Assembly: GCF_020906515.1 (NCBI RefSeq)
Contig: NC_085852.1
Span: 2,914,001 to 2,978,000, forward strand
Direction: 5' to 3'
DNA length: 64,000 nt
Origin: Vanrija pseudolonga
Lineage: Eukaryota > Basidiomycota > Tremellomycetes > Trichosporonales > Trichosporonaceae
A model generated the notes under the pieces. It had not been told where the DNA came from, did no database searches, and saw only the letters and a program-made list of their open reading frames with translations. Position 1 is the first letter of the stretch, and the number at the start of each line of letters is the position of its first letter. A program made the translations under genes and the position numbers. This document shows positions 1 through 11,889 of this stretch, in pieces.

Positions 1-75
1 GGCCCAGCGGGGTGCCCTCGACTTCCGCTTCCCAAGAAGGGTTACATCGGTCCCGAGAAGGGTCACTTCAACTAA
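1..75 (+). CDS. OPT-family oligopeptide transporter, 3' end only
   Basis: Only the last 24 codons and the TAA stop lie in the window. They encode a tail ending KGYIGPEKGHFN, which is nearly identical to the C-terminus of the complete OPT transporter that ends at 4720 and very close to the one at 5043-8027 (PEKGYFGPEKGHFR). The fragment is therefore the end of a third OPT paralog in the same cluster, transcribed rightward. Proteins of this family are proton-coupled importers of small peptides in the plasma membrane; the tail lies after the last membrane segment. Nothing can be said about the rest of the gene. Confidence 0.8.
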   Translation, partial: GPAGCPRLPLPKKGYIGPEKGHFN

Positions 76-1705
76 GTGCCGGCACACCAAGATATGGCCT
101 CACCTTCTTCCTTCTCTTCTAACTGAACTACCTTCTTCCCACGGGTGTCCAAAGTATTGTGAGGATCTAATATGAATCCAGAATGACGCGTACTCGATGC
201 AGTAGGACCTTGAGGCTAGGTCAGGATACAAGATCGTTCCAGAAGTCTCCCCCAGTCCATCATCAAAAACAATCACGTGACATCAGGTCTGACTGAAGTC
301 GTAAATTCCGTCGTCTCCCAGTTCTTCATGCCCAACAACACGGGATGGACAGGACCTGCTTTCGGATCATCTTCGATCGGCTTCTACGAAGCATCAGGTG
401 AGTGAACTCGCACGGAACAAGAGTGGTGGGAAGTCAGTGCTGTTGCCTCGGCAGCTCACCGCGCCGGTGACGTCGCTTCGGTGAATTGTGGGGCACCAAC
501 GGGCTTGGTGCGAGTTTGAACGCACCACCGAATCAACTTGTCTCTTCACATTCCCACATTCGTCAACCGACCGCAATCCTTCAACACTTTGCATTCCGCT
601 CGCCCGTCTCTGACCCTTATCAAGGGGAGCTCGACAGCGATCATGTGGATCCTCGTGACCGGCCCCTCGCGGGGCCCGCAGACACACTGCGGCACACAAC
701 TTGGAGACCACATCCCGTCAAACAATGGCGACTCCTTGCGCAACAGCACGCTAACGGGAGCTAACCCCAAACTTGTGCCTGCACCATGTGATGACTTGTG
801 TCACCAGGTGCAAGTCGGCAAATAACATTCACTCATTCGACTGACTACATGCATACGACAGCCTAGACCACATGCATACGACGACTGACACGCACGATAA
901 CGCGCATCCAACGATGATCACGCGATGCTTGCCAAGAGGCGAGAGAATGAAAATAGAAGCCAAGAGCAGCCGTGCCACGCGGTGCACAAGCCACCTCGAG
1001 CTCGAACACTGGCCACAACTGCGGGTCGAGAGCCAGCGTTACTGGCAGGCGGGGGCGGGCCCGCCTCCATCGGGTCAACTCCCATTCGCCGGACCCGCAC
1101 CCACATGGACCTGGAGCACATCAATACCTGGGCTGTGGACGCCGACCGGCACTCGGGTCCGAGAGATAACCCGCACAGACATTGCGCATTGTCAATCAAC
1201 CATGTACTCATCTCTCCCGTGATTGCCACAACTTGCGGCTTACGGCCGACAGAGACTAGTGGGAATGCACCCACGGAGCCTGCGGCACCCCGTGGCACTA
1301 GTCTTTCTGGCCATTCTCGGACTGCGCATCGTCGTGCTTATGGCTTCAAAGCACTCACCTCCTCGTCCTCGGACCACCAGGCTTCAGACCTGAGCTACTC
1401 ATTCGACAGCTCGTGCACCACATGGAGATCAAGGCACCGCTAGCGGGCGTGCTACCCAACTGCCGGATGGACCGTGGTACTTGCCTGGGGAGTCACGCCG
1501 ACTCCGCTGCAGCGGAGAACTGTAGCTCGCTATCACCTGCCCACGACAACAGGTGGCCAAAATAACCCGGCCCGACCGGGGGTCCGGCCCAAGTGGCACC
1601 GTCGCTGCAGGTTAGCCCATGATCTTGCGACATGGGGTCGCACTGTATAAATCCCTCAGTGTCAGTTGCCCACTAGCCTGTCAAGCCCTCGGCGATCACA
1701 CAAAG
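76..1705. other. Gene-poor intergenic stretch between OPT genes
   Basis: No convincing gene was found in these 1.6 kb. The part next to 1705 should hold the 5' regulatory region of the following OPT gene. A short open stretch around 280-405 on the plus strand reads like protein (it contains SQFFMPNNTGWTG) but has no clear start, splice partner or known match, so it is only a possible relic. A 12-bp direct repeat, CATGCATACGAC, occurs twice near 849 and 871. Nothing else stands out. Confidence 0.5.
1646..1651 (+). promoter_or_regulatory. TATA box of OPT transporter gene
   Basis: TATAAA followed by TCC lies about 55 bp before the ATG at 1706. The convergent paralog has the same hexamer in the same TATAAATCC context at nearly the same distance from its start, which supports it as a real core-promoter element. 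Confidence 0.6.
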
Positions 1706-4700
1706 ATGGTTGACTCCCACCATGACAGGAAGGTCAGCGATGAGCTCAAGGAGAAGCACTTGGTACGTGATACATCAGGTTCCGCTTTCTGACATTCTAG
1801 GACGACGGCTTCGACGTCAATGTCCTCGCGCCGAACAAGCTGGAGCAGGACGATGTGATCGGTGACCTCGTCAGGCATGGCGATGTCACTCGCAACGAGC
1901 TGGTCGAGCTCGAGGAGCGCCTCGACACTATGCCTCTTGAGCGCACGATTCCTGTGAGAGGCCCGTGGCTTTCAACGTCTAACACCGCCACAGATCATTC
2001 GCCAGCTCTACAAGCTCAACAAGAATGACCAGAACTTTGACAGTGATGCCGTGTTCAAGATGGAGGACTTTCTCCACCCCGACGTGCTCCAGCACCCCGA
2101 GCTTCATGCGGAGCTTGTCCATGAAATGAGGTTGGAGGCCCTGCTCGCCACTACCAACTCGCCCTTCGCCATTGTCCGCGCCGTCGCCGACCCGACCGAC
2201 GACCCGACGCTCCCTGCCCTCACCTTCCGCGTGTGGGTCATTGGCATCGTCTTCTCCGGTATCGGCGCCTTCGTGAACCAACTGTTCAGCATTCGCCAGC
2301 CCAGCGTTTCCATCTCGGTGTCGACTGCACAGCTCGTTGCTTGTAAGTGACGACTGCATCGACTCGTGCTCATGCCGCAGTCCCCGTGGGAAAGCTGTTC
2401 GAAAAGGCTCTCCCGGACTGGGGGTTCACGCTTTTCGGCAAGCGCTACAGCCTCAACCCAGGGCCGTTCAACCTCAAGGAGCACATGCTTATCACCATTA
2501 TGGCCAACGCGTCGTTCGGCACGTCGTATGCCTCTGAGATTATTCTGACCCAGGCCATGCCATTCTACTTTGACCAGCCTTTCGCCAGGCAGATTGGGTA
2601 CCAAATTGTCAACACCCTCGGCGCCAACTTTGCTGGCCTCGGCATGGCAGGTCTCACCCGCCGCTTCATCGTCTTCCCCTCGTTCTGTATCTGGCCCCAG
2701 ACCCTGGGAACGCTTGCACTCAACAAGGCCTTCCACTCGGACGACTCATACTCGGTTCCCGGGCCGTTCGGGCGAACCTACAACTGGAGCCGCCTCAAGA
2801 CCTTCTTGGTGCTGTTCGTCGCCATGTTTGTGTAAGTTGTGCCGGTGTGTTGCTCCTGCTGACAGAAAGCTGGTTCTGGTTCCCGGACTTCATCTTCCAA
2901 GCCCTGTCTCAGTTCAACTGGATGGCATGGATCGCTCCCAACCACGCGGCTTACACGGCAATCGTTTCCATGGGCTTTAGCTCCGGTCTCGGCTTGAACC
3001 CATGGCCGACCTTTGACTGGAACTGGATCGGCTTGTACCCCGACACGCCACTCTTTGCCGCCTCCAATCTCATCTTTGGCATGTTCCTCGGCTTTATCAT
3101 GATTGTTGGCATCTACGTGAGTTGCAGATACGAATGTGGCACTTTCGAATGTGGCACATTTTTGACTGACTTTTTTTCTTCTTTGTTTGCCAACCACTCT
3201 TCATGTGTCGCTTTCCTTTCAAAAACAGTTCTCGAACGCGTTCGACACAGCCTACTTCCCCATCAATTCCAACAGAGTGTTCGACAACCGCGGCAAGTCG
3301 TACAACGTCTCGAGGATCCTCACCCCTGAGAAGGTCTTTGACCACGACAAGTACGAGCAGTACTCCCAGCCGTACATGGCAGCGGGTAACCTCGTCAACT
3401 ACTTCTGGTTCTTTGCCCTCTACTCGGCCAGTGCGTCTTTGTGTTGTGTTCCATCTGACCAGCAGCCCTCACATACGCCATCATCTTCCACCGCCACGAG
3501 ATCGCGTATAGCTTCCGCTCAGCGTATCGCGGCATCAAGGAGCAGCTGTTCAAGAAGAAGTCGGCGGAGGAGAAGGACGACACGCCGAACGACGACCTCG
3601 CTGAAGACATTCACTATCGCCTGTCAAAGCAGTACAAGGAGGTTCCAGAGTGGTGGTACTTTATCATCCTGCTCTTCGGCCTTGGTGTCGGTATGGCGGG
3701 TGTCGGAGCTTGGCCGACCAATGTGAACATGGCAGTTGTCATCTTTGGCATCATCCTCACGGCCATCTTCATCATCCCCATTGGCCTGATCAACAGTATC
3801 ACGTCACTGGAGACGACGCTGAACGTTCTTGCCGAGTTCATCGGTGGAGCCCTTGTCCCTGGAAACGCCCTGTCGATGAACTTTTTCAAGATGTACGGTG
3901 TCATGACCGCGGACCAGGCGATCGGTTTCGCAAAGGACCTCAAGCTCGCCCATTACTCCCATATCAACCAGCGGCTCACTTTCATCGCTCAGATCGTGGC
4001 GACGCTGGTGGCCTCATTTGTCGAGGCGGGTATCTACAACTTTATGATGAGCTTCAAGGGCGTTTGCACGGCCGACGCCTCCTTCCAGATGGTCTGCCCG
4101 GGTAGTGAGTGCCTGCACCCAACCTCCACCCGACCGAACACCCACACCTATCCCACCCCTGCCACCCCTCTCATCCCTGCCACCCCTCCAAACAAAATTC
4201 TGACAATCCAGCGAACACTTTCTTCACTGCGGCGGTGTTCTGGGGCACCCTGGGTCCACCCCGTGTGTTCGGTCTCCACGGCCCGTACCGCACCATCCTC
4301 ATCGGCTTTGCTGTCGGGTTCCTCATCGTGCTCGCCGCGCTTGGCCTCAAGAAGCTTTTCCCTCGCAGCAGGCTGGTGCGCAACCTGCACCCCGTCGCCA
4401 TCTGCTACGGCGGCATCCAGTGGGCGCCGTACAACTTTTCCATGTACATCCCCGGGTTCTACCTCGTCCTCATCTCGTGGGGCTTCATCAAGCGCCGATA
4501 CCTTGCCTTCTGGTCCCGTTACAACTATATCCTTGTCACGGCGTTCAACGCCGGCGTGGCCGTCTCCATCATCATTATCTTCTTCGCCGTTCAACTCCCC
4601 GGTGTCGAAATTGACTGGTGGGGCAACGCCGCCGACACGGGCTGCCAGGCCGCCGGCTGTCGCTTGAAGCCCATCCCGGAGCGGGGCTACATCGGTCCTG

Positions 4701-4720
4701 AGAAGGGCCACTTCAACTAG
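1706..4720 (+). CDS. OPT-family small oligopeptide transporter
   Basis: Predicted plasma-membrane, proton-coupled importer of short peptides (OPT family, peptide-transporter branch). I join exons 1706-1762, 1801-1953, 1994-2342, 2381-2831, 2870-3116, 3229-3430, 3466-4104 and 4212-4720, giving one frame of 868 residues, the usual size for fungal OPT proteins. The protein has a hydrophilic acidic N-terminus, then many hydrophobic segments. The family hallmark LNPGPFNLKEH follows the first membrane pair, and a conserved NSPFAIVRAV stretch precedes it. The C-terminus ends GPEKGHFN. The fifth exon uses the acceptor ending GAAAG at 2869 rather than the nearer CAG, because only that keeps frame and matches the paralog. 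It is convergent with the paralog at 5043-8027. Substrate cannot be told from sequence. Confidence 0.92.
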
Positions 4721-5042
4721 GGGGGATATGTTGTGATTATCGTTGCGCGCTGCTGCCGACAGCCAAGGACTACTCTCAGTGGGGCTGCAGTAGGATCAAA
4801 TGGTTCAGGAATGCGATCAATGCCTCGTCGCACTGCCAGCGGGCAGTCACTCACGAGCCTCACCCTGATACAGGAGGTGTCCACCTTGACTTGGACTGCT
4901 CACGGTAACTGATTTGCAACAAGCATTCGATTCATCACTGCAGCACCCTAGCGAAGTGCTCCAATACTCGACCTCGACTCCTTACAATTTATCCACTGGC
5001 CCTCCTCCTTGCCACATTAGATCGACAGTCCATAAACACCAC

Positions 5043-8027
5043 CTAACGGAAGTGACCCTTCTCGGGGCCAAAGTAGCCCTTCTCCGGAATTGCCATATAC
5101 CTACACCCGCCCCTATCGGCGCAGCTGCCGTCCTTGTTAGGGCTGTTTCCCCACCAGTTAATGTTGACGTCGGGGATGGAGAGGGCGAAGAAGATGATGA
5201 CTGCGAGAATGGCGATCGCGGCGTTGAGCGAGGTGGCAAGGATGTAGTTGTAGCGCGACCAGAAGGCAAGGTAACGCTTCTTGAGCCAGCCCCAGGAGAA
5301 CAGGGAGACGTAAACAGCCTGGGTCATGTGCGCGAGGTTGTACGGCGACCACTGCTGACTGCCCGAGGCGAGGACGGCAGGGTGGATGGCGCGGATGAAC
5401 TTGCTCTTGGGGAATGCCTTCTTGAGGCCCCAGTAGACTGGATTGTTAGCACCATGACATGAAAACTGAACTCACTGATGACCATGATGAAGCCGACGGG
5501 GAAGCCAATCAGAAGAGTCTTGTAACGACCGTTGGAACCGAACACGCGCTTGGGACCCAGGGTGCCATAGAAGACCGCCGCAGTGAAGAAGGTGTTGACA
5601 CCAGGGCACGTCATGCCGAACGAGGCCTCGTTTGTGCAAACGTTCTTGAAGCCCATGACAAAGTCAAAGATGCCGGCCTGGAGCAGACTAGTGACGATGG
5701 TGGGGATGATCTGAGCCCAGAAGGTCAGACGAGGGCCGATGTGCACGTAGTGTGCAAGCTTGAGGTCGCTGGCAAAGGCAATGGCTTGAGCGGTGGTGAT
5801 GTAGCCGTACATCTTAAAGTAGCTCATGGCCAGAGCGTTGCCGGGAATCAGGGCACCACCAATAAACTCGGCGAGGACGTTGAGCGTGACCTCGTTGGAG
5901 GTGACGGCCGTAACAAGACCGATGGGAACCATGAAGATGAGGGCGAGGATGACACCGTAGATGACAACGGCCATGGTGACACCCGTGTCGTACGCACCGA
6001 CGCCGGCCATGCCCATCGCGAGCGCGGCACAGAGTACGATAAAGTACCACCACTCGGGCACCTCCTTGTAAGCAGTCATGAGGCGGTAGTGGATGTCCTC
6101 GGCAATGTCGTCGACGTGCTCGTCGCTCTCCTCGTTGCCGGAGTTCTTCCTCCAAATAATGGACTTGATGTCACGGAAAACCATGCGGAAGCTGTAGGCA
6201 ATCTCGTGGCGGTGGAAGATGGCGACGTAGGTGATGGTTGCCGAGTAGACGGCGAAGAACCAGAAGTAGAGGACCATGTTACCGGCTGCCATGTACGGCT
6301 CCGAGTAGTCTTGGTACTTCTGCTCGTCAAACAGCCTCTGGGGGCCCGAAAGGATCCGGGTAACGTTGTATCTCTTGCCATTGTTGGCCCAGACGTGGTT
6401 GTCGTTGATAGGGAGGTACGCCGTGTTGAAGGTGTTTGTGTACTGCACAGCGGAAGCCCAGAATGAGAGACAAAGGAAGGACGAACGAAAAGGAGATATA
6501 AAGTCAGCGATCAAAGTGGCACATTTGTGAATTGCCACTCACGTAAATACCACAAATCATAAAGAGACCGAAGAACATGCCGATAAACTTGTTAACGACC
6601 GTGTAGAGCGGGGTAACGAGAGGGGTGACCTGCACACCGATGAAGTTCCAGTCAAAGGATGGCCAGGGGTTGATGCCGAGGCCCGCGTTGAGGTTCGAGG
6701 AGACCATCTGGGTGTAGACGACGTTGTTGGGTGCAATCCACTCCATCCAGTTGAAGTACGAGAGGTTCTGCCAGATGAATCCGGGGAACCACCAGTAACT
6801 GGGCGCGTTAGAAACAAGGAGACGCTTTGCCGAGGACGCTTACACAAAGGCGATGATGAACACGATGAGGAAAAAGCGACGCATGGTCCAGCGATACATG
6901 CGGTTGAAGGGGCCGGGGATCGGGGACGAGTCGTTGGTGTGGAACGCCTTGTTCATGGCAATGGTCGAGAGCGATGCAGGCCACACACAGTAGCTGGGGT
7001 ACACGATGAAGCGACGAGTGAGGCCAGCAAGACCGCAGCCGATGAGGTTTGACCCGATCGTGTTGAGCGCCTGGTAACCGAAACCGCGGGCGTACGCCTG
7101 GTCAAAGTAGAAAGGCAGAGCCTGCACAAAGACAATATCGGCGGTGTAGGCGGAGCCGAAGGACACGTTGGCCATGATGGTGATGAGCCTGGACGGTGAG
7201 TCAGCTGCTCCCTGCATCCGCGACCCACATGTGCTCCTTGAGGTTGAAGGGGCCAGGGTTGAGCGAGTGACGCTTGCCGCCGATGGTGACGCCCCAGTCG
7301 GGAAGGATCTTCTCGAACAGCTTGCCGGCGGGGTCTGACATCAGTGGCGTTCACCGGGTGGGACATACAAGCCAGCAGCTGCGCAGTCGAGACGGAGAGC
7401 GACACGGGCGGGTTACGGAACACGAAGAGCTGGTTGACGAAAGCTCCGATACAGGCGTAGACGAGGCCAATGACCCACGCGCGGATGGTGAGCGCAGGCA
7501 TGTCGGGGTCGTCGGTGACGGGGGCGACGGCACGGACGATGGCGTACGGCGAGTTGGTGGTGGCGATGAGCGCCTCCAAGCGCATCTCGTGGATCAGCGC
7601 ACCATGCTGGTCGGGGTGCTGCAAGACCTCGGGGTCGTTCAGGAACTTCTCCATTCGGAACAGGAGGTCAAAGTCAAAGTTCTGGTCCGACTGGTGCAGC
7701 TTGTACAGCTGGTTGATGACCTGATCGACTAGTCAGGCACTGTACTGCACGGACGACGCGTCGATCACAGAAGCAAACATACCGCCACGGTGCGGACGAG
7801 CGGCATCGAGTCGAGGCGCTCCTCGGCATCGATAAGCTCATCGGCCGTCACATCTCCATGCTTGGTGAGGTCCTCGATGGCACCATCGTCGGGGTAGAGA
7901 ACCTCGGTGACGCCCTAGTAGGCTGTCAGCAACTGGCGCTGCCACCGGCGCGGCACGGACTCACGACAGTCTTCTCCTTCTCCCCAATCTCCTCGTTGCT
8001 AGACTTCTCGTGCTCAGTGATCCCCAT
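5043..8027 (-). CDS. OPT-family small oligopeptide transporter, convergent paralog
   Basis: Paralog of the transporter at 1706-4720, on the opposite strand, with stops about 320 bp apart. The start is the ATG at 8027 (MGITEHEKSSNEE), followed by the same acidic N-terminus, an NSPYAIVRAV stretch, the OPT signature LNPGPFNLKEH and a tail ending GPEKGHFR. Exon-intron joints match those of the other copy, but this gene has one extra intron: a 40-nt intron at 7189-7228 splits the ATG codon after KEH, where the paralog is continuous. Between the two copies the hydrophilic cytosolic loops differ most. The function is peptide import by family membership, with substrate unknown. Confidence 0.92.
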
Positions 8028-8083
8028 GATGAATGGCAGCGCGATAGCCTTGGGGAAAGCCTAACGCGGCAAGTCGCCGAGGA

Positions 8084-8089
8084 TTTATA
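8084..8089 (-). promoter_or_regulatory. TATA box of convergent OPT gene
   Basis: On the minus strand this reads TATAAA followed by TCC, about 57 bp before the ATG at 8027. Context and spacing match the TATA element of the other OPT gene. Confidence 0.6.
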
Positions 8090-8099
8090 GTAGCCAGAG

Positions 8100-11000
8100 A
8101 GAAAGGTGCCACGGGAGACGGCGACTTGGGGGCAATGGATCCACCCCCCGGCGATCGGTGCCGGGTGCGGTGCGGTGGCGCGTGGTTCGTCGCTTGTCAT
8201 GTCACGACGGCGCACAGGTATCCTTGAAACCCCATTGCTCCAGCCGTCTCGTGACTGCTATCACTCGTGCCTTTGGACCCGAGGACGTGTTGGCCAGGCG
8301 CGGTCCACCCCGGGATATTCTGGGCTCCCGAGGAGGAGCTGGAGATAGGCGGCGAGTTCACCGCATGGCCACTAGCCACAGGCCCGATTGCCAGGATAGC
8401 CAGGATTGCCTCACGGTGGCAAGCCCTTGTGTGCTCCGCATCGGCAGCCCGGCAGTGAGCGACCCACTCTGGTTGGTGAACACCGCGCTAGCCGGTGCGT
8501 ATTACCCGGGCCTGGTCCGCACAGAGGCGTGTCACTGTCTTTAGCAGTTTGCGGAGCCGGCCCACCACTGGTACTGACTGTGTGTGGCTACTTGCGTCGG
8601 TTGAGCTTGGGTTAGTGCCTAGCCACACAGTCACCAACTGAAGTCGGTTCTTGTGACCGCGTTGACGGACCCCGCGCCTTCGACCACGTCGCTGTTGGGG
8701 ACACAACTGACAAGCTTACCGACGCCAGCCAATGCCAGGCCCCAGCATTGCACGTACCGTGTTCCTACTGGACGGATAAGTCATCGTATGGGGCCACACG
8801 ACACATGCAGCACTAGCGGCGTGTGTGCGCACATGTCGACTTGTTGTTATGATTGTTCCTGGTTCCTGTGTGTCTTGGCCCGTGCTCGAAATAAACACGT
8901 CCATCGTGCTAAGAGCATCGAGTGGAGCACCACGAGCGCCGTGTTCGCCGTATCCGATGATTGCCGCGGCGAGCCACGACGTCGACCTCCGCGCTGGCGC
9001 CTGCGCCGCCGAGGTCGGTGGTCGGATGGTCGGGTTTCTGTGGCATGAGCAGGCACTAAGCCACGAGGCCACCAGGGCGGCGACGGCGGGGGATCCACGA
9101 TCCACAATTCCTCGCACACGGCCATGATGCTATCACGTGGCGAGTGTGGAGCCACCGTCGTCATCGCTAGCGAGCAGCGCATGTATCAAGCGGACCAGGT
9201 CAGGCGTGGAGAGCGAGCGGCCGTGTGGTGACCCGCAGGGCAGGGTTGGCGATGTGCGGATGGCAGCACATGGTGTCAAGGTTAGCGTGCGACTAGCCTT
9301 GGACCTTATCACGCATTCAACGGCGTGGCTGCAAATACCCCCTACCTTTGGCTGCGTGTGTCCCGCGAGCAATCAATCATTGGAAAAAAAGCGCGTGGTG
9401 CATGGAGCACACACCCATGGTTCGGACTAGTTGCGACAATCGGTTCTCGGTGCGGAGGAGGAGACAGCAGCCGAGGCAGGCCAGGGAAAGCCGAGCCACG
9501 CCGGCGCATTTACTCGCCGCTGACCCGTTGCACCGGCCCGTTTGTGTCGTGTCTGACGGCGATAGTTTTCCCGACTCAACGGAGCGCCCGTTAGCGGCGG
9601 CCGCGGGGCCCGTCCATCCCGCGCTCTCGACAATGTCACCGCGTGGTACGAGCGCCAGCAGGCACAGTGAAGTGATTGGTGAGACGCGGAAGTGTGGTGC
9701 GGGGAGATTGTGGACGAGTATAGCTGGTTGGGGAGGGGGTGACTTTTGGTCTGTCCCCCCGGTCGCAAGCACCTCTCACTCCCAACTCGGCGCACCCATA
9801 TCCCATGAACGAAAGCATCCAGCATTGTCAGCGGTGACAGAGGTGGCCACTTACCGACTCGTCCAGGCTGGTCGCAGGATGAAGCAGCGGTGGGAGGCAG
9901 GGGCGTCGCTTATCATCGGTCACACAGGTGACAACGCGCTCATCACCGTCGATCTCAGCGATCCAAGCTTCATCTCATCTAATCTCATCGCGACGACAGC
10001 GAGCCGGAACCGAGAGATAATTCATCGGTGGATTCGCGACACGACGCCCTGTGATGGATGAAGGGCACATCGCCCGGAGCCGGACTGGGTAGCGAGCGCA
10101 GCGTCGGTCGGAACATGACGGCGTGGGGTCCCAACCATTCCCATCGGCCTAGAGACCAGCATCCATGGGGGCCCAGAGAGCGAGGAGGCCCTCAGGGAGG
10201 TATGCAGCGTGCGCAGAGCATGCGCAGCGAACTGAAGTGGTTTGAGGTGTCGCTCGGTAACCTCGCTGTGGATGTCGAGGTTACGGCTTGAAAGGAATGG
10301 AGCGGCAGACCGCCATGGCGGAACCAGTTCATGGCAGCGGCGACGTCCGATGATGCTGATGCTGATAACGAAGCTCGGTATTCACTCCCAGATCTGGTGC
10401 TGCGGCGGGCAACGCCGCGCAATCGGGATCTTGGCCGCGACCTGTATAGCCAGGAGGAGCCACCACAGTCGCGGAGGGAGCTGCTCCGGTAACTCGAGGC
10501 CCGAAGCAGCCATGACCTTCCGGCACAGGGTGAGGGTGTGAGCCAGCTTGACTTCCGCCCTGGACTTCGGCGCTGTATCGCTCGCACCTCAACAGCGGGC
10601 TGGCAGGTGGTCCTCGCCCGCCCTCGCCAGCCTGGTCATTCGCCATGTCTGCCGCCGGCGCCAAGTAGCCCCCACAGCCTCCTTTATCAGTTGCGAGCCT
10701 CACCGGCCAGCAGGGAGGCGAAGCCTAGGAAATGGCGAAAGTGGCCTGTACGACGTGAGCGGCGGCATGAGGGCGATTGCCAGATACATAGATACCGCGT
10801 GCGCGACATATGTAGAACTGCATGAATCGCCGCAATCAATGTCGACAACAGCGGACAGACCAGACCACATACGTGAGCGTCAGTCTGCCCCTAATCGCTC
10901 TGCACGCCCTCCACTCTGGATGCGCTCCACTGCACTCCAGGCTAGCCGGTGGACCCGTGAATCGTGTGTGCCTCAATCTCCTAAGACAGTGGCAAGTCGA

Positions 11001-11160
11001 AGGCGGCCCGACAAGGCACTTGTCTAGTTCACTGTCTCGAACCGTAGTCCCGCACGTAAATACGAGCCTCTATACAAATAGCACCACCATGACTAGGCCG
11101 GCCCCCGCCCCCTCTCCATTCTCACACATCTCAGCATCTCCAACGAGCCACCAGCCCTCA
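8100..11160. other. 3-kb gene-poor region
   Basis: Open frames here are short, overlap on both strands and show no recognisable protein, no family motif and no splice-joined exons that I could extend. The right end, with TATACAAATA at 11071-11080, probably serves the small gene that starts at 11168. A hairpin-forming inverted repeat lies at 8575-8632. A non-coding RNA or a decayed element cannot be excluded by eye. Confidence 0.45.
8575..8632. repeat. Imperfect inverted repeat
   Basis: The left arm at 8575-8590 (TGACTGTGTGTGGCTA) is nearly the reverse complement of the right arm near 8620-8633 (TAGCCACACAGTCA), with a loop of about 30 nt. It lies in the gene-poor region. It could be a structured transcript element or chance. 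Confidence 0.4.
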
Positions 11161-11167
11161 GCCCAAG

Positions 11168-11453
11168 ATGACAAAGTATCTCCTCACCACGACTTTAGGC
11201 GTCGAAACCGGCCCAAGTGAGCCGCCCCCCTCCCAAGTCAGCCTGACACGCAGCCGCGACCCCGTCAACCAAGCGCTTCACCATCGGCATCCCATACCTC
11301 TACGCCGTGGTATTCGAGTACCACACGCGTGAAGCGCACCCGTGGCTCGAGCCGTTCGCGGAAGAGACCGAACAGGTGTCGGAGGCCGAGTTGGAGCGGC
11401 GCGGGGGGTATAGCGATGTCGCGCCCGGCGTGAAGGCGCGCTCGAGGGACTGA
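11168..11453 (+). CDS. Small hypothetical protein, 82 aa, two exons
   Basis: Exons 11168-11216 and 11254-11453 join across a 37-nt GTGAG...CGCAG intron with a CTGAC branch site and give an 82-residue frame. The product begins MTKYLLTTTLGVETGP and has one moderately hydrophobic stretch (IPYLYAVVFEY) followed by an acidic, charged C-terminus. A TATA-like TATACAAATA lies about 97 bp upstream of the ATG. The small gene at 42089-42388 has the same plan: an 11-14-residue first exon ending in GP, a phase-1 intron, then TPxxxR and IPY. I infer distant paralogy. No function recognised; a single membrane anchor is possible. Confidence 0.5.
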
Positions 11454-11889
11454 CGGGCGCGGAGGTTGTGCGGTTGTTTTGTGGGTCGTTGGAGCGCAGT
11501 GCGACACCGTGTCGCTCGGACCATGTATCCTTGTCTGAGGCGTCTGCACAAGGCAGCAACTCACGATCCAATGTCTGACCGAAGGGCACCCTCACAGCAG
11601 CGGCAGATCACGTCTGGGGACATGCCCCCTGCCACAGTGGCCGGGGTCGCCACCGGCCGCCGACACACTCGTCGTCCGCCTGCTATTGTCCTCAAGAGGA
11701 GCAACAAAGGGCTCACACCCCGAACGAGGCCCCGCGGCTGGTTACCAGCATCCTTCGTTCAATGGATGACTAACCCCTCGAGGTCAATGCGCGCACAGTG
11801 CGCGACCAGGCAGTCACGTCGTCGCCACCGGCCCCACACCTTCTCTTCGATGCGCACTCATCGTCACCGCGTCACCCCATCACCTGCTC

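Noticed and set aside
76-1705. A possible LTR or other element between the OPT genes
   Set aside because: I found no terminal repeats, no target-site duplication and no element-type protein; only a short coding-like piece near 280-405.
9348-10061. A 237-codon plus-strand open frame in the gene-poor region
   Set aside because: No known motif, no family resemblance, several overlapping frames of similar length on both strands, and no promoter or splice support.
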